From Amborella trichopoda (lineage: Eukaryota > Streptophyta > Magnoliopsida > Amborellales > Amborellaceae), in assembly GCF_000471905.2 (NCBI RefSeq), contig NW_006500356.1, positions 2,520,334 through 2,584,333 of the forward strand: DNA of 64,000 nt, written 5' to 3'. Within the stretch, counting starts at the first letter, position 1. Each line of letters opens with the position of its first letter. The position numbers were made by a program, and so were the translations under genes. Of the stretch, positions 10,870-29,935 are shown piece by piece. The notes under the pieces were generated by a model, which did not search any database, had not been told where the DNA came from, and saw nothing but the letters and a program-made list of their open reading frames with translations.

Positions 10870-12190
10870 GGTGCAATCCAATGTGAAATAGCATAAAAGA
10901 GCAGAAAATGGTTACAGTGAAAGCATCGCATATATCGTTCTTCTCGTAAGGACGACACCCCATAATATGTAGAGAAGGAGAGAGAGTTACATGAGGATGA
11001 TAGGTTTGGATGTTTAGATGGGGATAGAGATAGATTCCGAAGTATGAAGATTAGAGATGGAGTTTGTGTGTTCAAGCAGTTCAAATTTGGATGGAAAGAG
11101 GTATCTAAATGGAGAGAAGAACTACATGAGTTTGTTTGTGAAAAAATCATAAATATATAATAACCGAAGAAGAATCTCTCCTCAAGAGACTATCGTCTCA
11201 GTCAAAATTTCTCGTGCATGGCCGTCTTGTGCTAACTTAAAAGGAAATGGAACAGAAAAAATAATAATTATATAAGTACGTATATCATATGTACAATCAA
11301 CGGGAACATTATCAATATTGATAAATAGGACACTTGTAAAGCCACAAACAAAAAAATTACTTTTAGAGATAACCCTTTGTTATTTTATCACATAACAGAG
11401 GATAGAAGTTTTTCTAAGCTCATATCTAGGTTTTTGTAAGCGTGTTTTCTTAATATGATACACACAAATCATGGTTTTGATATGTGAGGTGATTTTTTTG
11501 GAAGAGAAGCTTGTGTAACTAATCTCCAATGAGCTGCCAAATGAAATTTCATTTGGAATATCTCTCAAAGTAGTTAAGGTTGCTATATATATACATTTTT
11601 TTCTTCTTCTATAGCGTGTAGCTGGGCTTCATCTATAGGTTCTTAGAAAATAAAAGTCAAAACAAAGAAGAAGAAGAGGACAAAACAAAAATCCAAATAA
11701 TATACAATATCAAAAGAAAATGGAAATCAACATACTTATGTAGAGAAAAAAGAATGATCGCTTTGGAAAGAAATAGCATAATCACCGTTTGTCGAATGTG
11801 AAGCAGAGGTTAAAAGTTTTGAGAGAGAAGAGTGCATCACCAATGGAGAGACATCATTTAAATACCATTCTCTCTATTACCCTTATTAAGAGTAAATTAC
11901 GAAAAATAAAAATAAAGAGAGAAAAAGAGAGTTGTGGCTTGCATGTGTGTGAGATAGATGTGGGTAGGTTGTGAGAGGGGGAAGGAGAATCGTGCCAAGG
12001 GTAGAGAAATATGGGAAAGAGAATTGTGGAAAAGGGAAGAGAAACATTGGAGGAAGTGAGATAAATTTTGAATGGAGAGAGAGAAGTTGAGGTGTCACCA
12101 CACTAGAAAAATAGTTATATAAAAGATAAAGTGTAATCATACTAAAAAAAATAAGTTATTTTTATTTATTTATATATGGAAAAGTCTCTC
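10870..12190. other. Gene-free purine-rich stretch
   Basis: AT-rich DNA with GA-rich patches (10975-11130, 11900-12080). No conserved coding, splice or RNA signal is visible. Confidence 0.4.
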
Positions 12191-12195
12191 AAAAA

Positions 12196-12612
12196 TAAAT
12201 AGTGATTTCGTCTATTTTCATTATCGTCCAAATTTCATCACGCGGTCACGATTGTACGGTAGTGTTTTATTTTTCATTTATTTTTCTATAAATCGGAATA
12301 GCTTGAAATTTGAAGGGTATGTACATCTTACTGAGGCGCATCTAATAAAAATATAAAAATAATTATCCGTAAAAATAAAAATTAACCAAAATACCCCCAA
12401 AAAGTTTTGGGGGTATTTTGGTCAATTTTTTTCACATAAAATATTTTTTTTATATTTTTCGAAGATTTACCTATTTTTTATAAATACACGCTCCAAAGTT
12501 TAGGCCATTATGATTTGTAGAAAGCAAATGAAAAATAAAACACTACCGGACAATCGTGACCGTACGATGAATTTTGGACAGTGATGGGGATAGGCGAAAT
12601 CACTGTCTATTT
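12196..12612. mobile_element. Foldback MITE, family 4, near-perfect palindrome
   Basis: The left arm (AATAGTGATTTCGTC, CGGTCACGATTGTACGGTAG, TGTTTTATTTTTCATTT) is mirrored by the right arm (AAATGAAAAATAAAACACTA, GACAATCGTGACCGTACGAT, GCGAAATCACTGTCTATT). The centre at 12385-12422 is a 38-bp near-perfect inverted repeat built on ACCAAAATACCCCC. Non-coding. A transcript would fold into a hairpin over 400 nt long. Confidence 0.8.
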
Positions 12613-12652
12613 TCACCTATAAACCTTGCATAGTATTTTTATTTATTTATAT

Positions 12653-12706
12653 NNNNNNNNNNNNNNNNNNNNNNNNNNNNNNNNNNNNNNNNNNNNNNNN
12701 NNNNNN
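12653..12706. other. Assembly gap, 54 N
   Basis: A run of N next to a 77-bp tandem duplication, so the assembly probably failed in a longer tandem array. Confidence 0.99.
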
Positions 12707-12846
12707 AGGATAGAGAGAGAAGATAATCATGGGAAAGAGGGAGAGAAAAGTAAATTAAGTTTACTCTCTATTTATATATATATAGGATAGAGAGAGAGGA
12801 TAATCATGGGAAAGAGGCAGAGAAAAGTAAATTAAGTTTACTCTAT
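12707..12846. repeat. 77-bp tandem duplication
   Basis: Copies start at 12707 and 12784 with AGGATAGAGAGAGA and share GATAATCATGGGAAAGAGG and AAGTAAATTAAGTTTACTCT. The N run abuts the first copy, so further copies may be hidden. Confidence 0.9.
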
Positions 12847-13399
12847 TGGGGAGTGAGATAATATAATATAAGGTGTCATCACCCAAAAAAAAGAGTTACT
12901 TATTTTTATGTTTTTGTATGCACGTGGATGGAAAGAGAAAAAATAGATAAACTTGGGAGCGAGGGAAATAAGAGTAAAGTAAGAGTTAGTAAGAGAGAGA
13001 GTGTAGAAAGGTGGGAGGAAGAGAGGGATGAGAATAAAATGAAAAAGATACCAGGTAAATAATAAAAAGGTGGTTCTCTCGCTTTACATATTATAGATAA
13101 TTAGGAGCATAAATAGATTTTGACGCCACTACAGGATTTTCAACACGGGAATTGTATCGCTGGACACATTTTAGATGTATGAATTACTTTGATTATTTAA
13201 GGTGGGCACCTTATACAAACCACACCCCTTTTGGTTATATGATAATTTTCAAAGTATGAAATAGATTTTGTAAATATCTGGCTATCTATATATTAATGTA
13301 GTCTCTATTTAATATTTGACAAATTTCCAGTAATATCTCTTTTTCTATTTGCAAATGCCTTTTGTATTTTGAATTTGCACCCATGTCACTTTTTTGTAA

Positions 13400-13980
13400 T
13401 TTTAAATTTTGTAAAATATCCAGGGTTAAAACTTGGAGTTCTGAACTGAGTCTTTCTACTTCTTTTTTTTCCTCCCGTGGGTTTTTTTCTTTTTTTTTGG
13501 TCAAAACACCAAGTTCCAAACTAAATTTTTTTGTAAAATCTTGATCCGAACATGGACGTTCCAATCCGGCACTAAAAATTTGTAAGGTTTCTTTGATGAC
13601 CGAGTCAAGCCTCCAAATTCCAGCCCAATGCCTTATACAATTTGTTAAAAAAAAAAAAAAAAAAGAATATCCGATCAGTCTTGAATACTTGTTTTTGTAA
13701 ATAACCAGATTGGATCTCAAATTCCTGACCCGATTTCCTACTCTGTTTCCTTTCTTCTTTTTTTTGTAAAAACAAAAAATGGGATCAAAACATGAAGTTC
13801 TTATTAGGTCTTAAAAACCTGTAGTTTTTATTTTTGAATGATCGGATCATAATTTCATATTCTGACCTAATTTCCTTTGAAAAAATTTAGATCAAATCAT
13901 GAATTTCATATCCAAAAAATGGGAAAAGAAAAGAAATAACCCTAGTTGGAACTTTGAGATCTGGTCTTATTACATACGTT
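13400..13980. repeat. Degenerate long-unit repeat with poly(T) tracts
   Basis: Phrases of the type TTTTTGTAAAA, GATC, AACATG, AGTTC, GGTCTTAAAAAC and TGACCYRATTTCC recur about every 100-120 bp with heavy divergence. The minus-strand open frame at 13286-13720 runs through this block and its A/T homopolymers, so I do not treat it as a gene. Confidence 0.4.
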
Positions 13981-14164
13981 TTCAAAAGTATAAGGGAAAT
14001 TCATCTAAATAACGTAAAAGTTGAACAAATTAACATATTAGTCTAGGTGTAATTTGATAATTCTCAAAACCCATTTGATGTGTCATTTGATGCGCAATTT
14101 GAAACATGATCAAAATAAAGATGGATAGTTGAAATTCGATCTAGATAATATGTTAAAGGATGTA

Positions 14165-14510
14165 GGTCCTATGAGGCCATAGTGTAATGGAAAATAAGAA
14201 AACCTCTACCTTTCAAGAAAATACTTTGGTCATAAGAAATCCCTATGATAGCTCTAAAATCAATGTTCACTAGTGATTAAACAGATCTTGTGTATCCATG
14301 AATACTTATTTTCAAGGTAAAATAGACGATCCAGATAATGTCTTACAATATACATTATTTTGAGGGGTTTGAAATTCTAATTTTTTCACAACTATAATGA
14401 CTAAGGCTAAAATGATCTTTGAAGGTTTTCCGATGCTAGCACAATCTTTGGTGACTTTTGATATAGGACTTGACGTATTATGACAGGGCTGCAGACTTGT
14501 CAAAACATTT
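14165..14510. mobile_element. MITE-like repeat, family 2 (copy 2 of 3)
   Basis: Diverged homologue of 4320-4720: AATACTTTGGTCATAAG, CCCTATGATAGCTCTAAAAT, CATGAATACTTATTTTCAAGG and GACAGGGCTGC occur in the same order. Confidence 0.6.
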
Positions 14511-14747
14511 TTCTATATTAAATTTCCCAATTGTTAATTGCAGTCTAATAAATTTCTTAAACTATAATACAATCCATATACTCATTATATCAACAACGTC
14601 AAAGAGTATCGGCAGTTGTCACATGGATTAGTGTTTTCATATGTGAAGCCTACTCACCGATCATAGTCCACCTCATTCATGGAATGGTGAGAACTTCATT
14701 GTCATAAATTATCGTAATCGTATGAATCGTGTTAAAAAAGATTTGTA

Positions 14748-14965
14748 TACAATGAGACTATTTACCTTTGGTACGAGGAAATCATAATTATTTATGACCA
14801 TCCGATATGTAATTAGATATCTTGAATATGCCACAAACTTTCAAAAAAATTATTTTGAACTTTGAGTTTAGTCGATAGAATAATTGCAGCTACCCAATTT
14901 CATATCGAATGGTTAAAGATTAATCATGACCACCTTATACAAAAGTAAATAGTCTTATCATATGT
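14748..14965. mobile_element. MITE, family 6
   Basis: Ends are inverted: ATGAGACTATTTACCTTTGG at the left and ATACAAAAGTAAATAGTCTT at the right. Related copies lie at about 25090-25245, 39387-39592 and 57965-58130. Non-coding, about 215 bp. Confidence 0.65.
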
Positions 14966-15145
14966 TTTTCCTATTAAAAAAATCCTCCCTTCAAAATGCC
15001 AGCACAACATGGGCGGGTCCATGGGTTTCAAATTGAGGGTTTGGGCCGCATGTCATCTTGGGGGTTGAGCCAAGCATGGTAGGTCAGAAATACTTTCGAG
15101 GTGTGCCCTACCCAAAAATTTATAAAGTTTACATTAAATTTTAAA

Positions 15146-15342
15146 AGTAATGATCCTATGAGACCCTTCTACACCCATGTATGTAGGATCCCAAAAGATC
15201 ACCATTACATTTGTTACGGATCTTTGAAAAAATCAAGTCTCACATCCATGTGATAAATTTTTTAGAGATCTGTGCTAAATTTAATAGTGATCATTTGAAG
15301 TCTTACACATAGGTGTGTGACGGTCTCATATGATCATTACTC
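15146..15342. mobile_element. MITE, family 7, with 10-bp target-site duplication
   Basis: Inverted ends AGTAATGATCCTATGAGACC and (reverse complement of right end) GAGTAATGATCATATGAGAC. Flanked by AAATTTTAAA at 15136-15145 and 15343-15352. A second copy is at 36702-36923. A target-site duplication of 9-10 bp fits a Mutator-like origin, though the duplicated sequence is AT-rich. Confidence 0.75.
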
Positions 15343-15940
15343 AAATTTTAAATATAATTTTTATATGTATATAAGGGTGACCTGAATTTTTTGGTTCCAG
15401 CTAGGCTCGAACCTTGTTGTCTTGAGCACAAGGGGCCAAGCCATACCTGAAACTAAAATTTTCTAGCTCACAGGGCCGTGCCCTAAAGACCCGATCCAAC
15501 CCCAAACCGACCCAGCTTGTAAATGAAAGGGAAGTAGAAAAAAGGCATAGAATCCCAACATGGCGCATGCCTTTGTGTCAAAAAGTCTAATTCAGCGATG
15601 TATGGCTGAGATTTACTGTAGATGATTAGACGTGAGAAACCTTATCATTGGAGAGAGTTTTCTCACTAGAGAATGGGAGTGATATTTTTTCTGAAGCAAA
15701 GGGAGAGAGAGTGGGTGTGAATATTTTTTCTCAGGAGAAGTAGGACCCGTTTCTTCCCTTGCCCTGCCAAAAAAAAAGCATATCAATGAACTAATTAAAG
15801 TAAAATTGACGATGAGTTTATCAGTGACGCAGAATAAGAATCTCAATTACCTCAGAAAAAACCTTCTCTCCATCGTTTATCAAAAAAGAGGGACAGAGAA
15901 GAAGAAGAAGAAGAATTCACAGTCCCAATAAGCTCCAACA

Positions 15941-23393
<7,453 letters not shown>

Positions 23394-24260
23394 GTATCTG
23401 CTTTGAGGTAGTAAACATGATGAGCTTGCTGATTTAGGTTCTCAAGTTGTGATACTGTTGTTAAACTATGCGAATTATAGAAATTTTGGGATGCATTACC
23501 CCAAGTTTATGACATAAATAAGATATAGTGGTTGAGAGTTTCAAGTTACTGCCCCAAACAAAGTGCCTCACACTGACAAGAAAAAGAGGGAGAAGAGTCT
23601 GAGTCGATGGAAAATGTGATTTGTTAAAAAGGCCGTGCTACCATACTCTTTATGAGCATGTGCAGTAATCCGAACTCCCACCCAACCATTGGATGAGAGA
23701 GGGGATAAGATTGCCTAATGCGTCTGGTAGCTTGGTAATCCCCTTCTAATTTATTTTATACTAGGGTTTCGAAACACAGATTGGCTGTGGATTGGGCCTC
23801 CACCGGACGGACTCAGATGGACCAAATTGGCGATTCAACAAAGCATTTGAAAAAAAAAAAAAAAGGAGAGGCAAAAAAAAATGTTATAGATCCATATTTC
23901 CTATGTTTGGTTAAAGATTTAAATTTTAACATAAAAAAAGGATTATAGGCTAGATTAGTCATGGGATCAGCTCCGTCACCCTCTGATCTCAATTGGAATG
24001 GCGATTTTCAATTCAGATTGGCAAATTTTTAAACCTTGTTTTATTGTTTAGAAACTTTTGCCTCCATCTCAGTACGCACTCTCTCTCTCTCCCCTGTTCT
24101 TTCCCCAAAACTTCCCTTTCCCACTCTTACCACCAAAAATTTTTGCCTGCTGCGCTCTCTTTTCCCGTTCCCAGGCCCTACTCTCTCTCATCATGGCCTC
24201 CGGGCCCTATCCCTTTTTCTCTGATGCTGCGCCCCCCCTTTCTCTCTGTGCATGTGGCAA
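23394..24260. other. DEP1 3' flank, no gene seen
   Basis: The start is presumably the DEP1 3' UTR. Poly(A) tracts lie at 23849-23882, and a pyrimidine-rich patch (24060-24240) gives overlapping short frames of low complexity. Nothing I would call a gene. Confidence 0.5.
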
Positions 24261-24268
24261 ATAATCCA

Positions 24269-24398
24269 AGGTAGAAGAAAGCACTATGAAAGTCCCTCTT
24301 TCTGAACTGAGTTTGCAAATAATACAGGCCCTTAATAGAAGATCATAAGGTAGAAGAAAGCACTATGAAAGTCCCTCTTTCTATATTGAGTTTGCAAA
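24269..24398. repeat. 79-bp tandem duplication
   Basis: AGGTAGAAGAAAGCACTATG begins at 24269 and again at 24348, each followed by AAAGTCCCTCTTTCT and GAGTTTGCAAATA. The second copy supplies the insertion site of the adjacent MITE. Confidence 0.9.
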
Positions 24399-24401
24399 TA
24401 T

Positions 24402-24895
24402 GGGCAAGTTTTATATGCTTACACTACAGCATAAAAGTTCTATCTTCCCCTTCCCTCCATTTTGAATGGAGGGTTAAGATTGCCTCAATCACAATATCAC
24501 GTTTTTACACTATTTTATTTTTAATTTTTTTCTATAAACTATTTTGACACCAAATTTTGGATGTTTATTCTTCTATTAAACTCGCACTAACGAAAAATAT
24601 AAAAAAAAATATTTTCAATAAAATAAAATAACCAAAACACCCCTGAAAGTTTTAAGGAGTATTTGATCATTATATTTTATCGAAAAATTATTTTTTATAG
24701 GTGTGCCCCAATGAGAAGATGACACGTACCAAATTTCATATTCATACAATTTGTATAAAAAAACTAAAAATAAAATACTTTGAGACGTCGGATCTAAAAT
24801 CAAACGATGATTGGCTCTCTTGATCAAAATTGAATGGCTAGATGGTAGGAGGATAGAACCTCTATGCTGTAGGGGAAGCATAGAAACCTTTCCCC
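24402..24895. mobile_element. hAT-like MITE, family 3, with 8-bp target-site duplication
   Basis: Ends GGGCAAGTTTTATATGCTTA and (reverse complement) GGGGAAAGGTTTCTATGCTT. Flanked by GCAAATAT at 24394-24401 and 24896-24903. Inverted homology continues inward (TAAAAGTTCTATC against the complement of GATAGAACCTCTATG). Homologues lie at 39651-40041 and 47221-47735. Eight-base duplications are typical of hAT elements. Confidence 0.85.
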
Positions 24896-25089
24896 GCAAA
24901 TATCATGAAGAGTCTTTGTCGCCCATGAAGTAACATACTATAATAATAAAGGGTAAAGAAGCTAGTAAGAGTAAATGGTTAAGAAATCAAGATTAAAACT
25001 TGTAAGTTCCCAAGTAAAGGCATCCTTGGCATCCTTTTTATTTGAAGGAAATGTATATAACGAGATCATTGTAATATAAGAAGGTTAGA

Positions 25090-25245
25090 ATTATTATTGG
25101 CCACTGGATGTGAAATCGGGTGGTTGAGGATGTGTCACTGATTGATCACAAAGTCTAAAATAAAATTTCTTGAATATTACACATTCAATAACTAAAAACA
25201 ATTGTAACTTCCATGTATCAAAAGTAAATAGTCTCATAATATACA
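25090..25245. mobile_element. MITE, family 6 (diverged copy)
   Basis: Inner phrases GGATGTGAAATCGGGTGGTT and CAAAAGTAAATAGTCTCATA match the family-6 copies at 14748 and 39387. The left end is eroded. Confidence 0.5.
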
Positions 25246-25496
25246 CCCCTTCATTGCTATTCTAATGATAATAAAAACCGAAGACGCAAGAAAACAAGAG
25301 AACCATGATTTGCAAAACTAATCCACTTGGGAAATCATACACGGAAGAAAATATAGGAACACCACGTTCTCAACACTTCTTACTAATGTTTCAAGGCGAA
25401 ACAAGAGCCAACATAAAATCACAAGATGTGATACAACACCAACATGCACTATGAAACACATCACTTGCAGTGTTTTAGTTTTCCCTCTCTTACCCT

Positions 25497-28400
25497 TTAG
25501 AGTGACCGGGCGACGTTCTTGAATTCATTCAAGCAAGATTGCAATATCTTCTGTCGCCTATGAAGAGACTGTCTCTCGTTATGAAGCATGTCGACGGCAC
25601 CGGGCGCCACAAACATGTCCATGAATTTGTCATCGGTCACTGCAAATAAATCCAAGCCAAGTGCCACGACCAGCCTATCTCGACTATCCCACCATGAAAC
25701 AACACAATCAGAATCTCTGTAATCCTCAAAAAACAGAGATCCAAACGCTACAAATTCATGTTCATGAAGATCACAATCATATCCAAGTGAGACTCATCTG
25801 ACATTCTTATTTGTGCAACATAACACTGAGAAAATATTGAGAGAGAGAGAGGTGGATATTCTGTAAGGGTCACTAAATCGCTCTCCTACCTTAAAGTTAT
25901 GGAGCTAGAGAGGGTATTTCATTGCAAGGTTTCAAAAGCCATTAAAATATCCTTATAAAGAGCGAGCATTATTACGTGAGACGACCATCAGATGTTGCAA
26001 CAGATAGCCAAATAAGATGTGATATTTGAAAATAACAGCCGCTATACCCGTTGTAACAGCAACTAAAGTAGAACGGTACTTGGGTCACAATGGTTTTTTT
26101 AAGCCTTTATCTTGGTTCTAAAACTCAGGACGCAGACTTGAATTGGCTTGGTCCATCCAACTCAACGACCCAGACTTGACTCGGCTTGGCCTTCCTAATA
26201 TTTTCTCGGTGTGTATCAAGGTGTGCACATGGAAAGATAATGAAAATAGCAGTTAACAGGGGATTGTCCTTCATTTACCAAATAGTATATATATTGTATT
26301 GTACAGAAGAAAACACTAAAGGCGAACTGCAGTGATTTTTTTTTTCTTTTTGTTAAAGCCATAAGTAATATCGTACTAAAACAAATACGGTTAGTGTAAA
26401 CATGCAATAATGGACACTTTAATGATTAAAAATTTGGATTCACCATGCCAAAATATAGACACTGATAATTATGGGCAACAAGCACTATAAGGAACTAATA
26501 TTAAAGAACCTAAGGAGAAAATGTGTGGGTTATAGGGGTTGAGGGAATGTTCTGGTTCACCCTCTCACATATCAGGTCAAGCTGGGCTATTCCAGGTTGA
26601 GCCAGTGAGTTTCCAGACCATGTCTTGTGTTTTATCATGCAAACGGGGGGATGTTAAGATTCTAATTATGAAAAATGCAAAAAATGAGGGTGTAGCAGTT
26701 AAAACTACCAATAAAATCAACCTACACAATTATTCAACAGAAAAACAGGAAACTTACCAAGGTGTGAGAAACCCGGAATTCAAAGCTGAAGGCACACTTC
26801 GCTCAATGAGGACTTCCCGAATCCTAGCAAAATGCTGAGCAGCCGAAGAACACACTTCAGAGTAAGCTGATCCTGATCTCAAGTTCACATCCCCACTGTA
26901 CTGAAAACCAAAACTCTGGTTTCTATGGTTTCGAGTCTGTCTCTTTCTAGCCCCCATATCCACTGCCATCCTCCCATTTTCCTTCTTTCTTGCCCCATCA
27001 ACTGGTTGATCAGGAGATGGGGTCTCAGGAATGGTTATTTGGCTCTCTTTCAATGCTTCTCTTGCTTCTATTCCTTTGCCTGGTGTCCTTTGTTCCATTG
27101 ACTTTGGAGGGACATTCTCTTGATCCTCATCCATGGCGTCTTCTTCTACTGTAGATACCCCTTCTGATAGTTCAAGAAAGAAAGAAGTTGAAGAAGGCTG
27201 GTTATATCTGTACATCAAGTCGTTTTCAAGGCACACTTGAGAGTATGGGCTTGTAACCGAGTCTAGGTGGTGTCGAACAAGTTGCTTGCATTGCTTTGCT
27301 AAATCCTGTATGAAGTGGTTATATGAATGCCTTAATGCAGCATGAAATCCTATATAGCCTTCCATGCTTCCATTCTTTCTCCCCTCTGTTGCACACAAGA
27401 AAAGCATGCATTCTGCTCTTAGCTAAACAATCTTGAGTTGGAGGGATCATAATTGTAGATAAACTTGACTTCTTTGAAGGATCATAGAATAAAACAAAAA
27501 AGGGACTGCATAAAGAAACGTGTATTGGATCCAAAAGTTCCTACATCTGAGGATTTGAAGTAGATAGTGGATAGTGAAAAGAAAAACAACCTTGCAAAAA
27601 ATTTGCTTGAGATTTGTTATAAAAAGAGAGCATTCACTATATTAAAATAGATAATAAGATGGATGTATATGGGACACTTTAGAACAAAATTTTGTGCGCC
27701 ATCATAATGAACTCAATGCGATAAAATGTATTGGTAGTCAACCACTAATGAACTAAATGTGGCAAAACGTACTGGGAGTCAACCTCTGGAATTTGAAAAG
27801 AATTCGAAAACAATCAAAGTCATACTTAAAGATTCACAGAAGGCAGAAAATGCAGGAATAGTGGGTCCCCAATCAATAATAAATAATAGAATAAAATGAG
27901 AATAGATATAAATTGGGGTACCATAATCTTGTGGCACAAAGCCATGTTTCTACCATGATATTTAGGTTTGGTTCATTGCCAATGGAATCATAGCTCATAA
28001 CAAGACTGACAAAATTCGTACACCATAATCCAATGGAGCATGGAAAAATCACTGTACAATTGGATCATCATTGCCTAATAAAATGATGGATGGTATAGGA
28101 GAGAGGGACCAACCACTGGGACCCAAGTCTTATCATGACCTTTCCCATTCTCTCTATCATCTACATTGTTTCATCGGATGGGGGTGACCCCAATCGACCA
28201 AAGGTTTCCATAGTCCATAAAACAACTTAGTACACTTTGGCAAAAGAAAAAATAGGGGTATTTGAATCGCACCATCTGACAAATCATGGATGCGATTTCT
28301 CTCTGCCGCAAGATCGAAAAGATTTCTCAGAACAAAAGCAAGACGATCACAAGCAGTGTCAAGTAGAGGAGCCAGCCATGACCTTGCTGCTGCACGTGCG

Positions 28401-29889
28401 ATCCCTGCCGCAGCAGCTGTTACACCCCCACCACCCCCTCTACCAGCATGAGCAAGCAAAATATTTGCAACCTAACAAACACATCATTGCATCACTAACA
28501 CTTCAAAACAATTGTTCTTAAACAAAAAAGAAAGGAAACATCTTTCTCTCTTTGTTAATTAAAAGGTCGAAAAAAGAAGAAGAAGAAAAACAAGAACTTC
28601 TGCATTTGGGAAAGCATAGCACATTGCGATGGACTGTGGTAAACCCTCGTAGTCCATTGGGTAAACAACATCCAAGGAAATAATTGATGGTGATGGAGCT
28701 AGTGGGACCCATCAGAACAGGAAATGCCCAAATATGGATCCCACTCTCATCAGCATGCTCGTTCCATTGGATGGTGATAACCTCAATGGACATTCCTTTT
28801 GTAAATCTCATCGATTAATAGTACCCTTCTCCCATAAAGAATGACTATTAATATCCTATATCTGGAAGCAATTAATATGAAAGATCAATAGCCTGCAATG
28901 TAAGATAAATAAAGATAAGTATTCAACGCATGAGAATAAACGAAAAGAAATTGCACAATGAAATATGTACCTTCTCTCTCGACACGGGGGGGCATTCAAT
29001 AGAGTAAGTAGCACAGCGAAACTCATGCATTACCCTCTCAAATGCTGCACCACCATAAAGTTTAAGAACTGAATTGGAAGGCTTTATGTCTGCAGTCACA
29101 CTAGGCCAACTTCCAATACCACTCTCTGATCGTTCCTCATCTGTTGTCTTGCCCCATTCTTCTGGTGGAGGGTCAGCTGCCCCATCAATTAGAGCTCCCT
29201 AAAAGATCCACGAATAAGAAAAAATAAGATAAATGTATAAATGCAATATGAAGAGTAGATTAAAGCTTGATGTAATATGAATAGTTGGCCCCATCAATTA
29301 GAGCTCCCTAAAAGATCCACGAATAAGAAAAAATAAGATAAATGTATAAATGCAATATGAAGAGTAGATTAAAGCTTGATGTAATATGAAGAGTTGGCCC
29401 CATCAATTAGAGCTCCCTAAAAGATCCACGAATAAGAAAAAATAAGATAAATGTATAAATGCAATATGAAGAGTAGATTAAATCTTGATGTAATATGAAG
29501 AGTTGACCCCAAAGCGATCAATTAGAGCTCCCGAAAAGATCCATGAATAAGAAAAATAAGATAAATGTATAAATGCAATATGAAGAGTAGATTAAAGCTT
29601 GATCTAATATGAAGAGTTGGCCCCAAAGAAGAAGAATTGTGATGTAATCTGATCTTGTATTGGGGAACATAGTGCAAATCGAACAGTGCGCTACGGTGCA
29701 CATTCCCCAAAACACATGTGCACGAAGCACTACATAAGTGCACTTAGTACTCAGTCTTGTGTACTGTACACCATGCACAATACAAATCACTCAATGTGCA
29801 GTATTGATGTGCAAAGTATAGGCATGTTGCCTGCACTTATGTAGTGCTTCATGCACATGTGTTTTGAGGAACGTAGTGCAAATCACATG

Positions 29890-29935
<46 letters not shown>

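Noticed and set aside
10710-11150. 146-codon minus-strand frame
   Set aside because: Half of it crosses the 46-bp tandem repeat at 10731-10865 and the rest is low-complexity Ser/Leu-rich sequence.
13286-13720. 144-codon minus-strand frame
   Set aside because: Runs through A/T homopolymers and a degenerate repeat; no domain or motif recognised.
24058-24274. Three overlapping plus-strand frames in a CT-rich patch
   Set aside because: All three frames are open because of low-complexity pyrimidine sequence, not coding constraint.
26539-26838. Plus-strand frame overlapping DRP5A exon 7
   Set aside because: It lies antisense to the real exon and its intron; no independent signal.
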